A stretch of 47,341 nt of DNA, taken from NCBI GenBank assembly GCA_002726245.1, contig PBSM01000317.1, positions 1-47,341 on the forward strand, written 5' to 3'. Shown piece after piece: positions 15,001 to 23,153 of this stretch. The notes below the pieces were generated by a model. The model was not told where the DNA came from. It saw nothing but the letters and a program-made list of their open reading frames with translations, and did no database searches. The stretch's first letter is position 1, and the number at the start of each line of letters is the position of its first letter. This stretch comes from Planctomycetaceae bacterium. Lineage in GTDB: Bacteria; Planctomycetota; Planctomycetia; Pirellulales; Pirellulaceae. The position numbers and the translations under genes are program-made.

Positions 15001-15344
15001 GCGAAGTGACGATTATCAAGTCTGCTGGACAGATTCTTCCCGAAGGGGCTGCGACATATCAGCCCAGGGCAGAGCGCAGCGTCGCCCTGGGCTGGAAGGC
15101 GCTGAACGCGAGAGCCCTGAAAGGGCGAAACGAATGGGCCGGCGTCGAACTAGCATGTTGTTTCGCCCTTTCCGGGTTCGCGAACACGGTGTTCGTCTAC
15201 CCAGGGCGGCGCTGCGCTCTGCCCTGGGCTGGTGTGTTTCTGGCCCTTCGGGCCGACTTGTGCATAACGACGAGGGCTCGCGCCCCAAGCTACTTACTGT
15301 CGTCCCTTCGGGGCTGTGACGCGTTGCAGGAGACCACCGCATGA
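14997..15344 (+). CDS. repeat-filled bridging ORF in the MoxR operon
   Basis: A 115-residue open frame starting MSEVTIIKSAGQ whose ATG overlaps the DUF58 stop (ATGA). Its TGA overlaps the start of the next gene in the same way (ATGA at 15341). Almost all of it (from about 15038 to 15318) is a composite palindromic repeat: AGCCCAGGGCAGAGCGCAGC facing GCTGCGCTCTGCCCTGGGCT, an inner GGGCGAAAC...GTTTCGCCC pair and small CCCGAAGGG / GGCCCTTCGGGCC hairpins. The peptide has no recognisable domain. I infer that the frame is kept open to preserve coupling across the junction, not for the peptide itself. It may be only a chance ORF. Confidence 0.45.
   Translation: MSEVTIIKSAGQILPEGAATYQPRAERSVALGWKALNARALKGRNEWAGVELACCFALSGFANTVFVYPGRRCALPWAGVFLALRADLCITTRARAPSYLLSSLRGCDALQETTA
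15038..15318. repeat. composite palindromic repeat, CAGGGCAGAGCGC family
   Basis: Nested inverted repeats: AGCCCAGGGCAGAGCGCAGC (from ~15060) pairs with GCTGCGCTCTGCCCTGGGCT (to ~15230); GGGCGAAAC pairs with GTTTCGCCC; CCCGAAGGGGC and GTCCCTTCGGGGC lie at the ends. The whole is ~280 bases between two tightly spaced operon genes. Confidence 0.8.
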
Positions 15345-17389
15345 GTTTCCTGCAACCACTTATGCTGGCTGCCCTGCCGCTGATCAGCTTGCCGATCATC
15401 ATTCACCTGATCAATCAGCGTCGTTATCAAACGATGCAGTGGGCGGCGATGATGTTCCTGCTGGCGGCGAATCGTATGTCGCGCGGCTACGCCAAGCTGC
15501 GGCAGTGGCTCATCTTGCTCTTTCGCACGCTGGTGATCGCGGGCTTGGTCTTCGCGATCAGCCGACCGCTGGCAAGTGGCTGGCTAGGACTCGCGGCAGG
15601 TGGACGCGCCGACACGACGATCATTCTGCTTGATCGTTCGCCTAGCATGCAACAGCAGGGTGCGGGTGGAGTCGTTTCCAAACTGGCAACCGGCCGGCAG
15701 CAGCTCGTTCAAGCACTCATGACGCTTGGCTCGTCGCGATGGGTTTTGATCGAGAGCACAACGAATGTGCCAACCGAGTTGAAATCGCCCGACGCGCTGC
15801 TCAACTTGCCAAGCGCCGAGCCGACCAGCACCGCAGCCGATCTGCCCGCCATGCTGCAGGCGGCACGTGATTACATCGAAGCGAATCAAACAGGCCGCAC
15901 GGAGGTGTGGATCTGTTCTGACCTCCGCGAGAACGACTGGAACGCCAAGAGCGGACGCTGGAGACCGCTGCGAGATGACTTCCTGCAGTTCACCCAGGGC
16001 GTGCGATTCCATCTGCTCGCCTATTCGCAAGCCGCACCCGACAACATTGCCATTCGCGTAACGGAAGTGAAACGCCAGACGACCAGCGACGGCGCGGAGT
16101 TGCTGGTCTCGCTGGCGATGACGCGGCAGACGGACACCGACGACGTTGTGAGCGTGCCGATTGAGTTCGAGATCGAGGGTGCCCGTTCGGTGCTCAACGT
16201 CGAGATGGCGGGTCCGACTTACGAGTTGAAGGACCATCGAATCGGTTTGGAACGTGAGGATGAAATCGGCTGGGGACGCGTGTCGATCCCCGCCGATGCC
16301 AACTCGGCGGATAACGCCTTCTATTTCGCGTTCTCCAAGCCGACGTCTCGCCAGACGATCATCGTCGCCGAGGACCCGACAGCTATCCGCCCACTGCAAC
16401 TAGCAGCCGGCATTTCGCCTGATCCGAGTCTTGAACACGGAGCCGAGGTCCTGACCAGCGAGCAACTCGCGACTGTCGAATGGGAAAAGATCGCGCTGGT
16501 CTTGTGGCAAGACTCACTGCCCGAAGGCGGGGACGCCAAACTGGTTCAAACATTCATCGACCGCGGCGGTCAGATTGTTTTCTTTCCGCCGAAGGCTATC
16601 AGTAGGTCCCGATCGCCGAGCGGGACTTCAACGCCCGACGCCGCAGCGAGTGCAGGTCCCGGCTGGCGGACGGGACCTACTTTTGCCGGCATGAGCTGGC
16701 AGGGTTGGGCTGAAACGGACGACGAACTCACCGTTGAGACTTGGCGCGGCGATCAGGATTTGTTGGCAAACACCCTGAGCGGCGCGTCTTTGCCTGTCGG
16801 TCAACTAAAGATCCGCAGGCATTGCGAGTTGAATGGCGAAGCAACCGTGCTCGCCGCGCTCAATGGCGGAGATCCGTTGTTGACGCGCATAACGACGGAT
16901 CAAGGCGGTATCTATTTTTGCACGACGACTCCGGCTGCAAACGATTCGTCACTCGCGACGGATGGCGTCGTGCTGTACGTCGCAGTTCAGCGTGCGCTCG
17001 CGACCGGTGTCGAAACACTTGGCGACACGCAGCAACTTGTGGCCGGCAAAGCGCAGGAGCTGATCGATCCGTGGGAGCGGCTCGCCGGAGCCGAAGAAGC
17101 TCTATCGACCGACTATGCCTACCACAGCGGCGTGTTCTCGTTCGATGAACGGATACTTGCCGTGAACCGACCAGCGGCGGAAGACCTAGCGAAGCCGCTG
17201 GAGGATGAACGCGTCGCCGAGTTGTTCCAAGGCCTCGACTTCGTTCGTGTTGACGATCGAGCCGGGAACATTGATTCGTTGATTCAAGAGATCTGGCGTC
17301 TGTTCCTGGCGACGATGATGGTGTGCATGGTGGTCGAAGCGGCCCTCTGTTTGCCGAAGCTCCGACCGGCGGAAGGAGCATCGGCATGA
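15341..17389 (+). CDS. BatA-like membrane protein with vWA-type domain
   Basis: A 682-residue protein. The N-terminus MSFLQPLMLAALPLISLPII then IHLINQRRY is the BatA (aerotolerance regulator N-terminal, PF07584) signature, with hydrophobic segments at about 1-22 and 55-80. A vWA-like domain follows with DRSPS at 98-102 as a DxSxS metal site. The rest is a large beta-rich periplasmic-type region, and a C-terminal membrane segment (LFLATMMVCMVVEAALCL) ends near residue 674. Residues ~421-447 (SRSRSPSGTSTPDAA to GWRTGPT) are the translation of a GTAGGTCCC palindromic repeat at 16602-16680. AGGAG precedes the start by 8 bases. The stop overlaps the next small ORF by ATGA. Confidence 0.9.
   Translation: MSFLQPLMLAALPLISLPIIIHLINQRRYQTMQWAAMMFLLAANRMSRGYAKLRQWLILLFRTLVIAGLVFAISRPLASGWLGLAAGGRADTTIILLDRSPSMQQQGAGGVVSKLATGRQQLVQALMTLGSSRWVLIESTTNVPTELKSPDALLNLPSAEPTSTAADLPAMLQAARDYIEANQTGRTEVWICSDLRENDWNAKSGRWRPLRDDFLQFTQGVRFHLLAYSQAAPDNIAIRVTEVKRQTTSDGAELLVSLAMTRQTDTDDVVSVPIEFEIEGARSVLNVEMAGPTYELKDHRIGLEREDEIGWGRVSIPADANSADNAFYFAFSKPTSRQTIIVAEDPTAIRPLQLAAGISPDPSLEHGAEVLTSEQLATVEWEKIALVLWQDSLPEGGDAKLVQTFIDRGGQIVFFPPKAISRSRSPSGTSTPDAAASAGPGWRTGPTFAGMSWQGWAETDDELTVETWRGDQDLLANTLSGASLPVGQLKIRRHCELNGEATVLAALNGGDPLLTRITTDQGGIYFCTTTPAANDSSLATDGVVLYVAVQRALATGVETLGDTQQLVAGKAQELIDPWERLAGAEEALSTDYAYHSGVFSFDERILAVNRPAAEDLAKPLEDERVAELFQGLDFVRVDDRAGNIDSLIQEIWRLFLATMMVCMVVEAALCLPKLRPAEGASA
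16602..16680. repeat. palindromic repeat, GTAGGTCCC family, inside the BatA-like gene
   Basis: Begins GTAGGTCCCGATCGCCGAGC and ends GACGGGACCTAC. The host frame reads AGT-AGG-TCC and so avoids the TAG inside GTAGG. The encoded segment is rich in S, R, P, T and A. It interrupts the sequence between IVFFPPKA and FAGMSWQGW, which would otherwise be continuous. Confidence 0.85.
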
Positions 17390-17535
17390 CTCGCATGACT
17401 GCTCTTGTGCAATCGATCACCTTGTTTAACCGCAAGCCGGAGGCGTGCGCTTCCGCGCGCGATGCGAAAGCGCACGCCTCCGGCTTGCGGTTAAACGAAA
17501 ATGACGCGACAAATCGCGGCGGAGCTGCCGCATGA
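17386..17535 (+). CDS. small bridging ORF built on an FNRKPEAC repeat
   Basis: A 49-residue frame, MTRMTALVQSIT then LFNRKPEACA...HASGLRLNEN, ending NRGGAAA. Its ATG overlaps the stop of the BatA-like gene (ATGA at 17386), and its TGA overlaps the next start (ATGA at 17532). The repeat is read in the same frame as the copy inside the helicase. The peptide is unlikely to be functional. The double overlap suggests it keeps ribosomes moving from one gene to the next. It is too regular to dismiss but unproven. Confidence 0.45.
   Translation: MTRMTALVQSITLFNRKPEACASARDAKAHASGLRLNENDATNRGGAAA
17424..17497. repeat. palindromic repeat, FNRKPEAC family, copy between two vWA genes
   Basis: Arms GTTTAACCGCAAGCCGGAGG and CCTCCGGCTTGCGGTTAAAC around a GCGCACGC-type centre; full-length copy. 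Confidence 0.9.
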
Positions 17536-19718
17536 ACGCCACGCGAATGCTCACTTTCCTCTGGACGCCTTGGTCGGTGCTCGTGTCGATCGTCATCGTC
17601 GCGTTGACGATCGTGTTCTCACTGCTCGCATGGCGACGGAGCGGCTATCGCGGCTCGTTCGGCTTGCTGGAACTGCTGCGAGTCGCGTTGGTGATCGCGG
17701 CGGCTGTGATGTTCAATCAACCGGAATGGATCGAAGAGTTCCGACCGGAAGAGAAGCCGACGGTGGCGGTGTTGTGGGACGCATCGCCGAGCATGAACAC
17801 CCGCGATGTCGTGGACGCCGCTCAGCCGATCATGCGCAGCGAAGCGCTCAAGCCGTTGCTGAACGAAGCATCGTGGAGCGCGATTCAAGAACGCGTGAAT
17901 GTCGTCTTCCAACCGGTGGCCGAAGCGAAGGCGGGACGTGGCAGCGACTTGCATGCTCCGCTGGCAGACGCCACGAACAAGTTCAAGAATCTGATCGGCA
18001 TCGTGCTGGCTTCCGACGGTGACTGGAACGAGGGCCCGCCTCCTGTGGAAGCGGCCGCACAACTTCGTCTGAAAGGCGTGCCGATCTTCGGCGTCCCAGT
18101 TGGCAGTCCGATTCGCCTGCCCGATGTCGAACTGCTCAGTCTCGATGCTCCGACGTTTGGCATCGTCAACAAGGCCGTGCGGATCCCGTTCACCATCGAA
18201 AGCTCGCTGCCGCGAGATTATGTCGCAACGCTCTCGATGAAGACGGAGGGAGGTGACGAGGTCACCAAGGAAGTACGTGTCGCGGCAATGGGTCGTACAG
18301 CGGACGCAGTCCTTTGGAAGCCGGAAGAAATTGGTGACTACACGTTGACGATGAACGTTCCGGAACACAACGACGAGACATTGACAGACAACAATGAACT
18401 GAGTGCACCGATTTCCATCCGCGAAGAGAAGCTGAAGGTGCTCGTCGTTGAATCCTATCCGCGGTGGGAGTATCGGTATCTGCGCAACGCCTTGTCGCGT
18501 GATCCTGGAGTCGATGTCGTTTGCCTGTTATTTCATCCGGGATTGAGCAAGGTCGGCGGCGGCAACAAGGACTACATTCAGAAGTTCCCTGAAGGACTGG
18601 ATGAGTTGGCGAAGTTCGATGTCGTCTTCCTTGGCGATGTCGGTCTCGATGATAATCAGCTAACGGAAGAACAATGTCGATTGCTGAAAGGCCTCGTCGA
18701 ACATCAAGCGAGTGGTTTGGTGTTTATGCCCGGCTGGCAAGGCCGGCAGTTTTCGCTGCTCGATACGGAGTTGGATGACTTGTATCCGGTGACACTCGAC
18801 GACAGCCAAATCGGCGGTTGGGGATCACGTACGCCTAGTCACTTTGAACTGACGGAGCTTGGTCGGCGGAGCTTGCTCACGAAACTGGCCGACACGCAGG
18901 AAGATAACATCCAGGTCTGGGAAGGCTTGCCCGGCTTTCAGTGGTACGCGCCGGCGTTGCGAGCCCGCGCGGGCAGCGAAGTTCTCGCTGTGCACAAAGA
19001 CGCCGTGAACGAATACGGGCGATTACCGCTACTGGCAACGCGGACGTACGGAGCGGGGAAAGTTCTGTTCATGGGGACGGACGGTGCGTGGCGTTGGCGA
19101 AAAGGTGTAGAAGATAAGTATCACTACCGTTTCTGGGGACAGGTCGTCCGCTGGATGGCTTATCAACGGAACATGGCAAAGGGCGAGACCATGCGTTTGT
19201 TCTACTCGCCCGATCAACCGCTGATGCGACAGACTTTGACTTTGGACGCGAATGTGATGGAACAAAGTGGCGAACCATTAGAAAAGGGTGACGTGCTCGC
19301 TCGGATTGTGGCTCCGTCTGGGAAAGCTGAGACTGTTCGGTTCACCTCCTCGGGCGACGAATGGGGAGCCTTTTCGGGACGATTCACTGCCGAAGAGCCC
19401 GGCACGCACGAAGTCACGCTGTCTTGCAAGCAAACCAATGCGACGTTGAAAGCGTCTTTCTTCGTACAGGGCGTGGCGACCGAACGGCTTGGGCGGCCTG
19501 CTCGCCCCGAAGTGCTCGAAGAATTGGCTCGTGTGACGCGAGGCAAAGTGAGTGAAGTTAACCGATTAGACCAAATCGTGAATTCCCTGGCGACCCTCCC
19601 CGACCCGCCGCCTTCAATCCGACGTGTGCAGCTGTGGAATCACCCAGTTGTCGCAGGGTTGTTGGTATTGTTCCTGGGCGTTTTTTGGGTGGGCCGCAAG
19701 GTCGTGGGACTGATATGA
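17532..19718 (+). CDS. vWA / glutamine amidotransferase-like membrane protein
   Basis: A 728-residue protein. Two N-terminal membrane helices (about residues 13-33 and 45-62) precede a vWA-like site, DASPS at 83-87. The mid-region has VVESYPRWEYRYLRNAL and VVFLGDVGLDDNQL, and then a stretch resembling the class I glutamine amidotransferase fold of Bat-operon proteins (FMPGWQGRQF and LLATRTYGAGKVLFMGTDG, which includes the GxGKVL...GTD hallmark). A C-terminal helix (VVAGLLVLFLGVFWVG) anchors it near residue 715. No catalytic triad can be assigned. GGAG precedes the start by 6 bases. It is probably a periplasm-facing partner of the BatA-like protein upstream. Confidence 0.85.
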   Translation: MNATRMLTFLWTPWSVLVSIVIVALTIVFSLLAWRRSGYRGSFGLLELLRVALVIAAAVMFNQPEWIEEFRPEEKPTVAVLWDASPSMNTRDVVDAAQPIMRSEALKPLLNEASWSAIQERVNVVFQPVAEAKAGRGSDLHAPLADATNKFKNLIGIVLASDGDWNEGPPPVEAAAQLRLKGVPIFGVPVGSPIRLPDVELLSLDAPTFGIVNKAVRIPFTIESSLPRDYVATLSMKTEGGDEVTKEVRVAAMGRTADAVLWKPEEIGDYTLTMNVPEHNDETLTDNNELSAPISIREEKLKVLVVESYPRWEYRYLRNALSRDPGVDVVCLLFHPGLSKVGGGNKDYIQKFPEGLDELAKFDVVFLGDVGLDDNQLTEEQCRLLKGLVEHQASGLVFMPGWQGRQFSLLDTELDDLYPVTLDDSQIGGWGSRTPSHFELTELGRRSLLTKLADTQEDNIQVWEGLPGFQWYAPALRARAGSEVLAVHKDAVNEYGRLPLLATRTYGAGKVLFMGTDGAWRWRKGVEDKYHYRFWGQVVRWMAYQRNMAKGETMRLFYSPDQPLMRQTLTLDANVMEQSGEPLEKGDVLARIVAPSGKAETVRFTSSGDEWGAFSGRFTAEEPGTHEVTLSCKQTNATLKASFFVQGVATERLGRPARPEVLEELARVTRGKVSEVNRLDQIVNSLATLPDPPPSIRRVQLWNHPVVAGLLVLFLGVFWVGRKVVGLI

Positions 19719-19760
19719 TGGTGAGACGTATACATCTCCGCTGCCGAAAGGACATCTGAC

Positions 19761-22424
19761 ATGAGTCTGGCACATTCGAATCATCGGCTCGAACTACCGG
19801 CGACACTCGAAACGCAATTGCACGAGTTTCGCCGCCGAGTGTGGACGATCAAGATTCTCGAAGCGATCGCAGCGGCAACGTTCGGAGTTGTCTTTGCTTA
19901 TCTGGCCGTCTTCGCGCTCGATCGGCTCTGGGATACACCGGCGTCGATCAGAGTCGGCGTGTTTGTTGCCGCTTTAGCAGTATGCACGATTGTGCCGCAT
20001 TGCGTGCATCGCTGGGTCTGGCGTCAGCGTCGGTTGGAGCAGCTCGCGCGTCTATTGAGCCGCAAGCTTCCACGCGTGGGCGATCAGTTGCTCGGCGTAA
20101 TCGAGTTGGTGGGAGATGAAAGCGAACAAGCTCGTTCTCCCGAGCTGTGCGAGGCGGCAATGAACCAGGTCGCGACCGATGCCCAGAATCGTGACTTTCG
20201 CCAGGCGACGCCCGACTCGCGACACCGTATGTGGGGCTGGCTTGCGGGTACTTCGTTGGCGGGTGCCGCGACGTTGTTCGTGTTGTTCCCGGCGGCAGCC
20301 GCTAACGCCTTGGCACGCTTCGCGACACCGTGGGAAGATACACCACGATATACCTTCGCCGCAGTTGATGGTCTGCCGCAGCAGATGGTTGTGCCACATG
20401 GCGAACCATTCACTGTCGCGGTTCAGTTGAGCGACGACTCGCGTTGGCGACCGACCACGGGGCAAGTGCAACTTGGTATGCAACAGCCCGTGGATGCATC
20501 ATTGTCGGCCGAAGGCTACGCGTTTGAGATGCCTCCGCAGATCGACAGTGGAAGCTTGGAAGTCCGCATCGGGGATTTCAAACAAGTTGTCACGATCGGA
20601 CCGACGCTTCGTCCGGAGCTGACTTCGGTTGTCGCCAACGTTTCGCTACCGGAGTACCTTGGCCGGCCGGAGCCGCAAGAGAAGGATGTGCGAGGCGGCG
20701 CCGTGTCGCTCGTGAAGGGAAGCACGGCGACGTTCTCGGCAACCGCCAACCGGAAATTGACGGCGGCGAAGGTGGATGGTGAATTAGCCGCTCCCCGTGA
20801 AGCAACGGTTACAAGCGCAGCGACGGGCATCTCGGAAACCCAAACGATGGAGTTCCAATGGGAGGACGAGTTTGGCCTCGCGGGCAAGGAACCATTCACT
20901 TTGACGGTGAACGCTGTCGATGACGAGGCACCGACCCTCGTGTGCGAAAACCTGCCTCGCAGAAAGATCATCCTCGATACCGAGCAGTTGCGTTTCGGAG
21001 TTAAAGTCCACGACGACTTCGGGATCAAACGCATTGGCATGGAGTGGTCGGGGTTCGAAGGCGTCGTTGTCGAGAAGCTTGCCAAGGGTGAGCGAATGCT
21101 TGCGGCTGGCGATTACGACAAAGTCGATATGAGCGTTGCCGGGACATTTACGGCAAGTTCTCTGGAAATCGAACCGCAACCAATCCAGTTGCGAATCTTC
21201 TCGGAAGACTACTTCCCGGATCGCGAACGAGTCTATTCGCCGACCTACGTTCTGTTTGTGCTCAACCCGGGACAGCATGCGATCTGGATGACGGAGCAAT
21301 TGAGCAAATGGCATCGGCAATCGCTTGAAGTCCGTGACCGCGAGCTGACGTTGTACGAAACGAACAAGCAGTTGCGGGCTATGTCGCCGGCGGAGCTCGA
21401 TCATCCCGACACACGTCGGCAGATCGAGAAACAAGCGTCGGCCGAGCGTGCGAACGGCAATCGCCTGTCGCGTCTAACGATGGCTGGCGAGGAGCTCGTT
21501 AAGAATGCGTCGCGCAATCCGGAGTTTGGCGTCGGGCACCTTGAGAAGTGGGCGGAGATGCTGCAAATCCTCAAGGATATCTCGGCGAACCGGATGCCGA
21601 CCGTGTCAGACTTGTTGAAGGAGGCGTCGGAAGCGGAACAAGTCGCCAGTAGCAAACCGGGTGAACAACCACCGACAGTCGGACAGGTCCGAGCAACTGG
21701 TTCCGGCAAGTCGCCTGAGGACCAAGACGAAGAAAAGAAGGACGAGAAGAAGAAGCCTCCGGTGCCCGCGATCGTTGATATCGAATCGTCTCAGCAGCCT
21801 AAGAGCGACAAGGACGAGGAAGCACCTCCGCCCAACAAGAGTAAGAGCTCACCTCGCTTGACTCTGCCAGTCACAACGTTGATGGGCGGCGGACCAAAAG
21901 ACCCGCAGGCTTGTGCCGCCGAGCAGAAGCTGGACGAAGCGGTTACGCAGCAGGAAGACTTGCTAGCTGAATTCGAGAAGGTGGCCAACGAGTTGAACAG
22001 CATCCTGGCGAATCTCGAAGGAAGCACCCTGGTCAAGCGGCTGAAGGCGGAATCACGCAATCAGTATAAAGTCGCAGGTCGCATTGCCGATCACTTGGAC
22101 GGCGCGTTCGGACTCTCGCCAGCACAAATCAAGAGCGATCCGAGGAAAGTGTTCAACGACTTGTCGAAGACAGAAGAAAATAGCAGCTACAACGTCTCGC
22201 TGATCATGGACGACATGTCCGCCTACTTCGAGCGCCGACGGTTCATGCGTTTCAAGACCGTTTTGGAATCCATGAAAGGAGAGGACGTCGTTGGTGGTTT
22301 GCGTCAGCTTGGTGATGACATCCCGAAAGAACAAGGACTGTCGATGGCTCAGTGCGAGTTCTGGTCAGACTCGCTAGACCGTTGGGCGGAGGATTTGGTT
22401 GATCCAGCCAAAGGCGGGTCGTGA
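19761..22424 (+). CDS. very large DUF4175-like membrane protein, N-terminal 887 residues (ends at in-frame TGA)
   Basis: It begins MSLAHSNHRLELPATLET and has membrane helices near residues 33-55, 66-82 and 153-175, then a long extracytoplasmic region. That region includes PEYLGRPEPQEKDVRGG, and EFGLAGKEPFTLTVNAVDDE then PTLVCENLPRRK. After residue ~520 it becomes helical and charged, with a K/E/P-rich low-complexity linker at about 635-700. It resembles the DUF4175-type proteins of planctomycete MoxR operons. It stops at TGA 22422-22424 after AEDLVDPAKGGS, but the same frame continues without a break to 23033 with family-like sequence. A full-length protein would be ~1090 residues. GAAAGGA lies 8 bases before the start. 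Confidence 0.8.
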   Translation: MSLAHSNHRLELPATLETQLHEFRRRVWTIKILEAIAAATFGVVFAYLAVFALDRLWDTPASIRVGVFVAALAVCTIVPHCVHRWVWRQRRLEQLARLLSRKLPRVGDQLLGVIELVGDESEQARSPELCEAAMNQVATDAQNRDFRQATPDSRHRMWGWLAGTSLAGAATLFVLFPAAAANALARFATPWEDTPRYTFAAVDGLPQQMVVPHGEPFTVAVQLSDDSRWRPTTGQVQLGMQQPVDASLSAEGYAFEMPPQIDSGSLEVRIGDFKQVVTIGPTLRPELTSVVANVSLPEYLGRPEPQEKDVRGGAVSLVKGSTATFSATANRKLTAAKVDGELAAPREATVTSAATGISETQTMEFQWEDEFGLAGKEPFTLTVNAVDDEAPTLVCENLPRRKIILDTEQLRFGVKVHDDFGIKRIGMEWSGFEGVVVEKLAKGERMLAAGDYDKVDMSVAGTFTASSLEIEPQPIQLRIFSEDYFPDRERVYSPTYVLFVLNPGQHAIWMTEQLSKWHRQSLEVRDRELTLYETNKQLRAMSPAELDHPDTRRQIEKQASAERANGNRLSRLTMAGEELVKNASRNPEFGVGHLEKWAEMLQILKDISANRMPTVSDLLKEASEAEQVASSKPGEQPPTVGQVRATGSGKSPEDQDEEKKDEKKKPPVPAIVDIESSQQPKSDKDEEAPPPNKSKSSPRLTLPVTTLMGGGPKDPQACAAEQKLDEAVTQQEDLLAEFEKVANELNSILANLEGSTLVKRLKAESRNQYKVAGRIADHLDGAFGLSPAQIKSDPRKVFNDLSKTEENSSYNVSLIMDDMSAYFERRRFMRFKTVLESMKGEDVVGGLRQLGDDIPKEQGLSMAQCEFWSDSLDRWAEDLVDPAKGGS
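22422..22424 (+). other. in-frame TGA separating the two halves of the DUF4175-like gene
   Basis: The codon sits between GGS and PGGKSAGSLPPS in one continuous frame. An 8-base perfect stem follows four bases later: GGCGGCAA (22428-22435) with TTGCCGCC (22449-22456), with a 13-base loop. Explanations, most to least likely: nonsense mutation or base-call error (for example TGC or TGG to TGA), stop-codon readthrough, selenocysteine recoding. I see no evidence for the last beyond the hairpin. Confidence 0.7.
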
Positions 22425-22448
22425 CCCGGCGGCAAGTCGGCCGGCAGT

Positions 22449-23033
22449 TTGCCGCCATCGATCATTTTGGAAGTTCTTCAAGTCCTGGAAGCTGAAATCA
22501 ACTTGCGCGAAGAGACTCGCGTCTCCGAGCAAGCCAAGACCGCTGTCGAAGCAGACGAGCACAAGCAACAAGCTACGCAACTGTCGGAGACTCAGGAAGA
22601 ATTGCGAGTGCGCATCGACAAGGTAACGCAGCGAATTCGCGAGTTGCCCGACGGAGAAGCACACTTCGGCAAGGAAATCCGTTTGTTGGAGACCGTTCAC
22701 GCCGTGATGGTCGATGCCGTCGAGATTCTCGGTCGGCCGGAAACCGGTTCGGTCGCAATCGCAGCCGAAACCGAGATCATCGAGTTGCTGTTGCAATCGA
22801 AGCGAATCAACCCTGGCGGTGGCGGCGGCGGTGGCTCGAATCCTGACGGAGGCGGGGGAGGCGATACGACCGATGCGGCACTCGCCCTGCTTGGCAAAGG
22901 TATCAACGAAAAGGAAGTCCGCGAGGATCACGGCATCAACCAAGCCGTTGGCGATTCGGGACCGATCCTGCCGGAGGAATTCCGCAGCGGGTTGGATGAG
23001 TACTTCAATCAGCTTGAACGTGCGGGTGGTTGA
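22449..23033 (+). CDS. C-terminal part of the DUF4175-like protein (after in-frame TGA)
   Basis: Starting at an internal TTG this frame gives 194 residues. The frame is the same as that of the 887-residue protein upstream, so it is more likely the remaining C-terminus than an independent gene. The TTG has no ribosome-binding site. Features: a helical segment ILEVLQVLEAEINLREETR, an RIRELPDGEAHFGKEIRLLE segment, AAETEIIELLLQSKRIN, a glycine-rich linker (GGGGGGGSN), ALALLGKGINEKEVREDHG and LPEEFRSGLDEYFNQLE at the end. Its TGA overlaps a TTG that opens the next frame (TTGA at 23030). Confidence 0.7.
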   Translation: MPPSIILEVLQVLEAEINLREETRVSEQAKTAVEADEHKQQATQLSETQEELRVRIDKVTQRIRELPDGEAHFGKEIRLLETVHAVMVDAVEILGRPETGSVAIAAETEIIELLLQSKRINPGGGGGGGSNPDGGGGGDTTDAALALLGKGINEKEVREDHGINQAVGDSGPILPEEFRSGLDEYFNQLERAGG

Positions 23034-23153
23034 ACGTAGCCATCTCGCTTCGCAAGATGAGCCTTTTCGTTAACGCGTTGAGCGGAGCCAAGTCAATGGT
23101 CAGTCAAAGTCAACTTCGAGACGGCTCATCTCGCGGACCGAGACGGCTACGTT
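23034..23153. repeat. palindromic repeat, GTAGCCATCTCGC family, at the start of an exported-protein gene
   Basis: ACGTAGCCATCTCGCTTCGC is followed by AAGATGAGCC, and the far end reads CGGCTCATCTCGCGGACCGA then GACGGCTACGT. The ends are mutually complementary. The element occupies the junction and the first ~20 codons of the next gene. Confidence 0.75.

Noticed and set aside
12809..17497. CRISPR-like array from repeated GTTTAACCGCAAGCCGG units
   Set aside because: Copies are kilobases apart, palindromic and without regular spacers or cas genes. They are dispersed repeats.
22422..22456. Selenocysteine codon with SECIS element
   Set aside because: The stem is short and begins too close to the TGA for a standard bacterial SECIS, and no Sec machinery is in view. 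It is kept only as a low-ranking explanation of the in-frame TGA.
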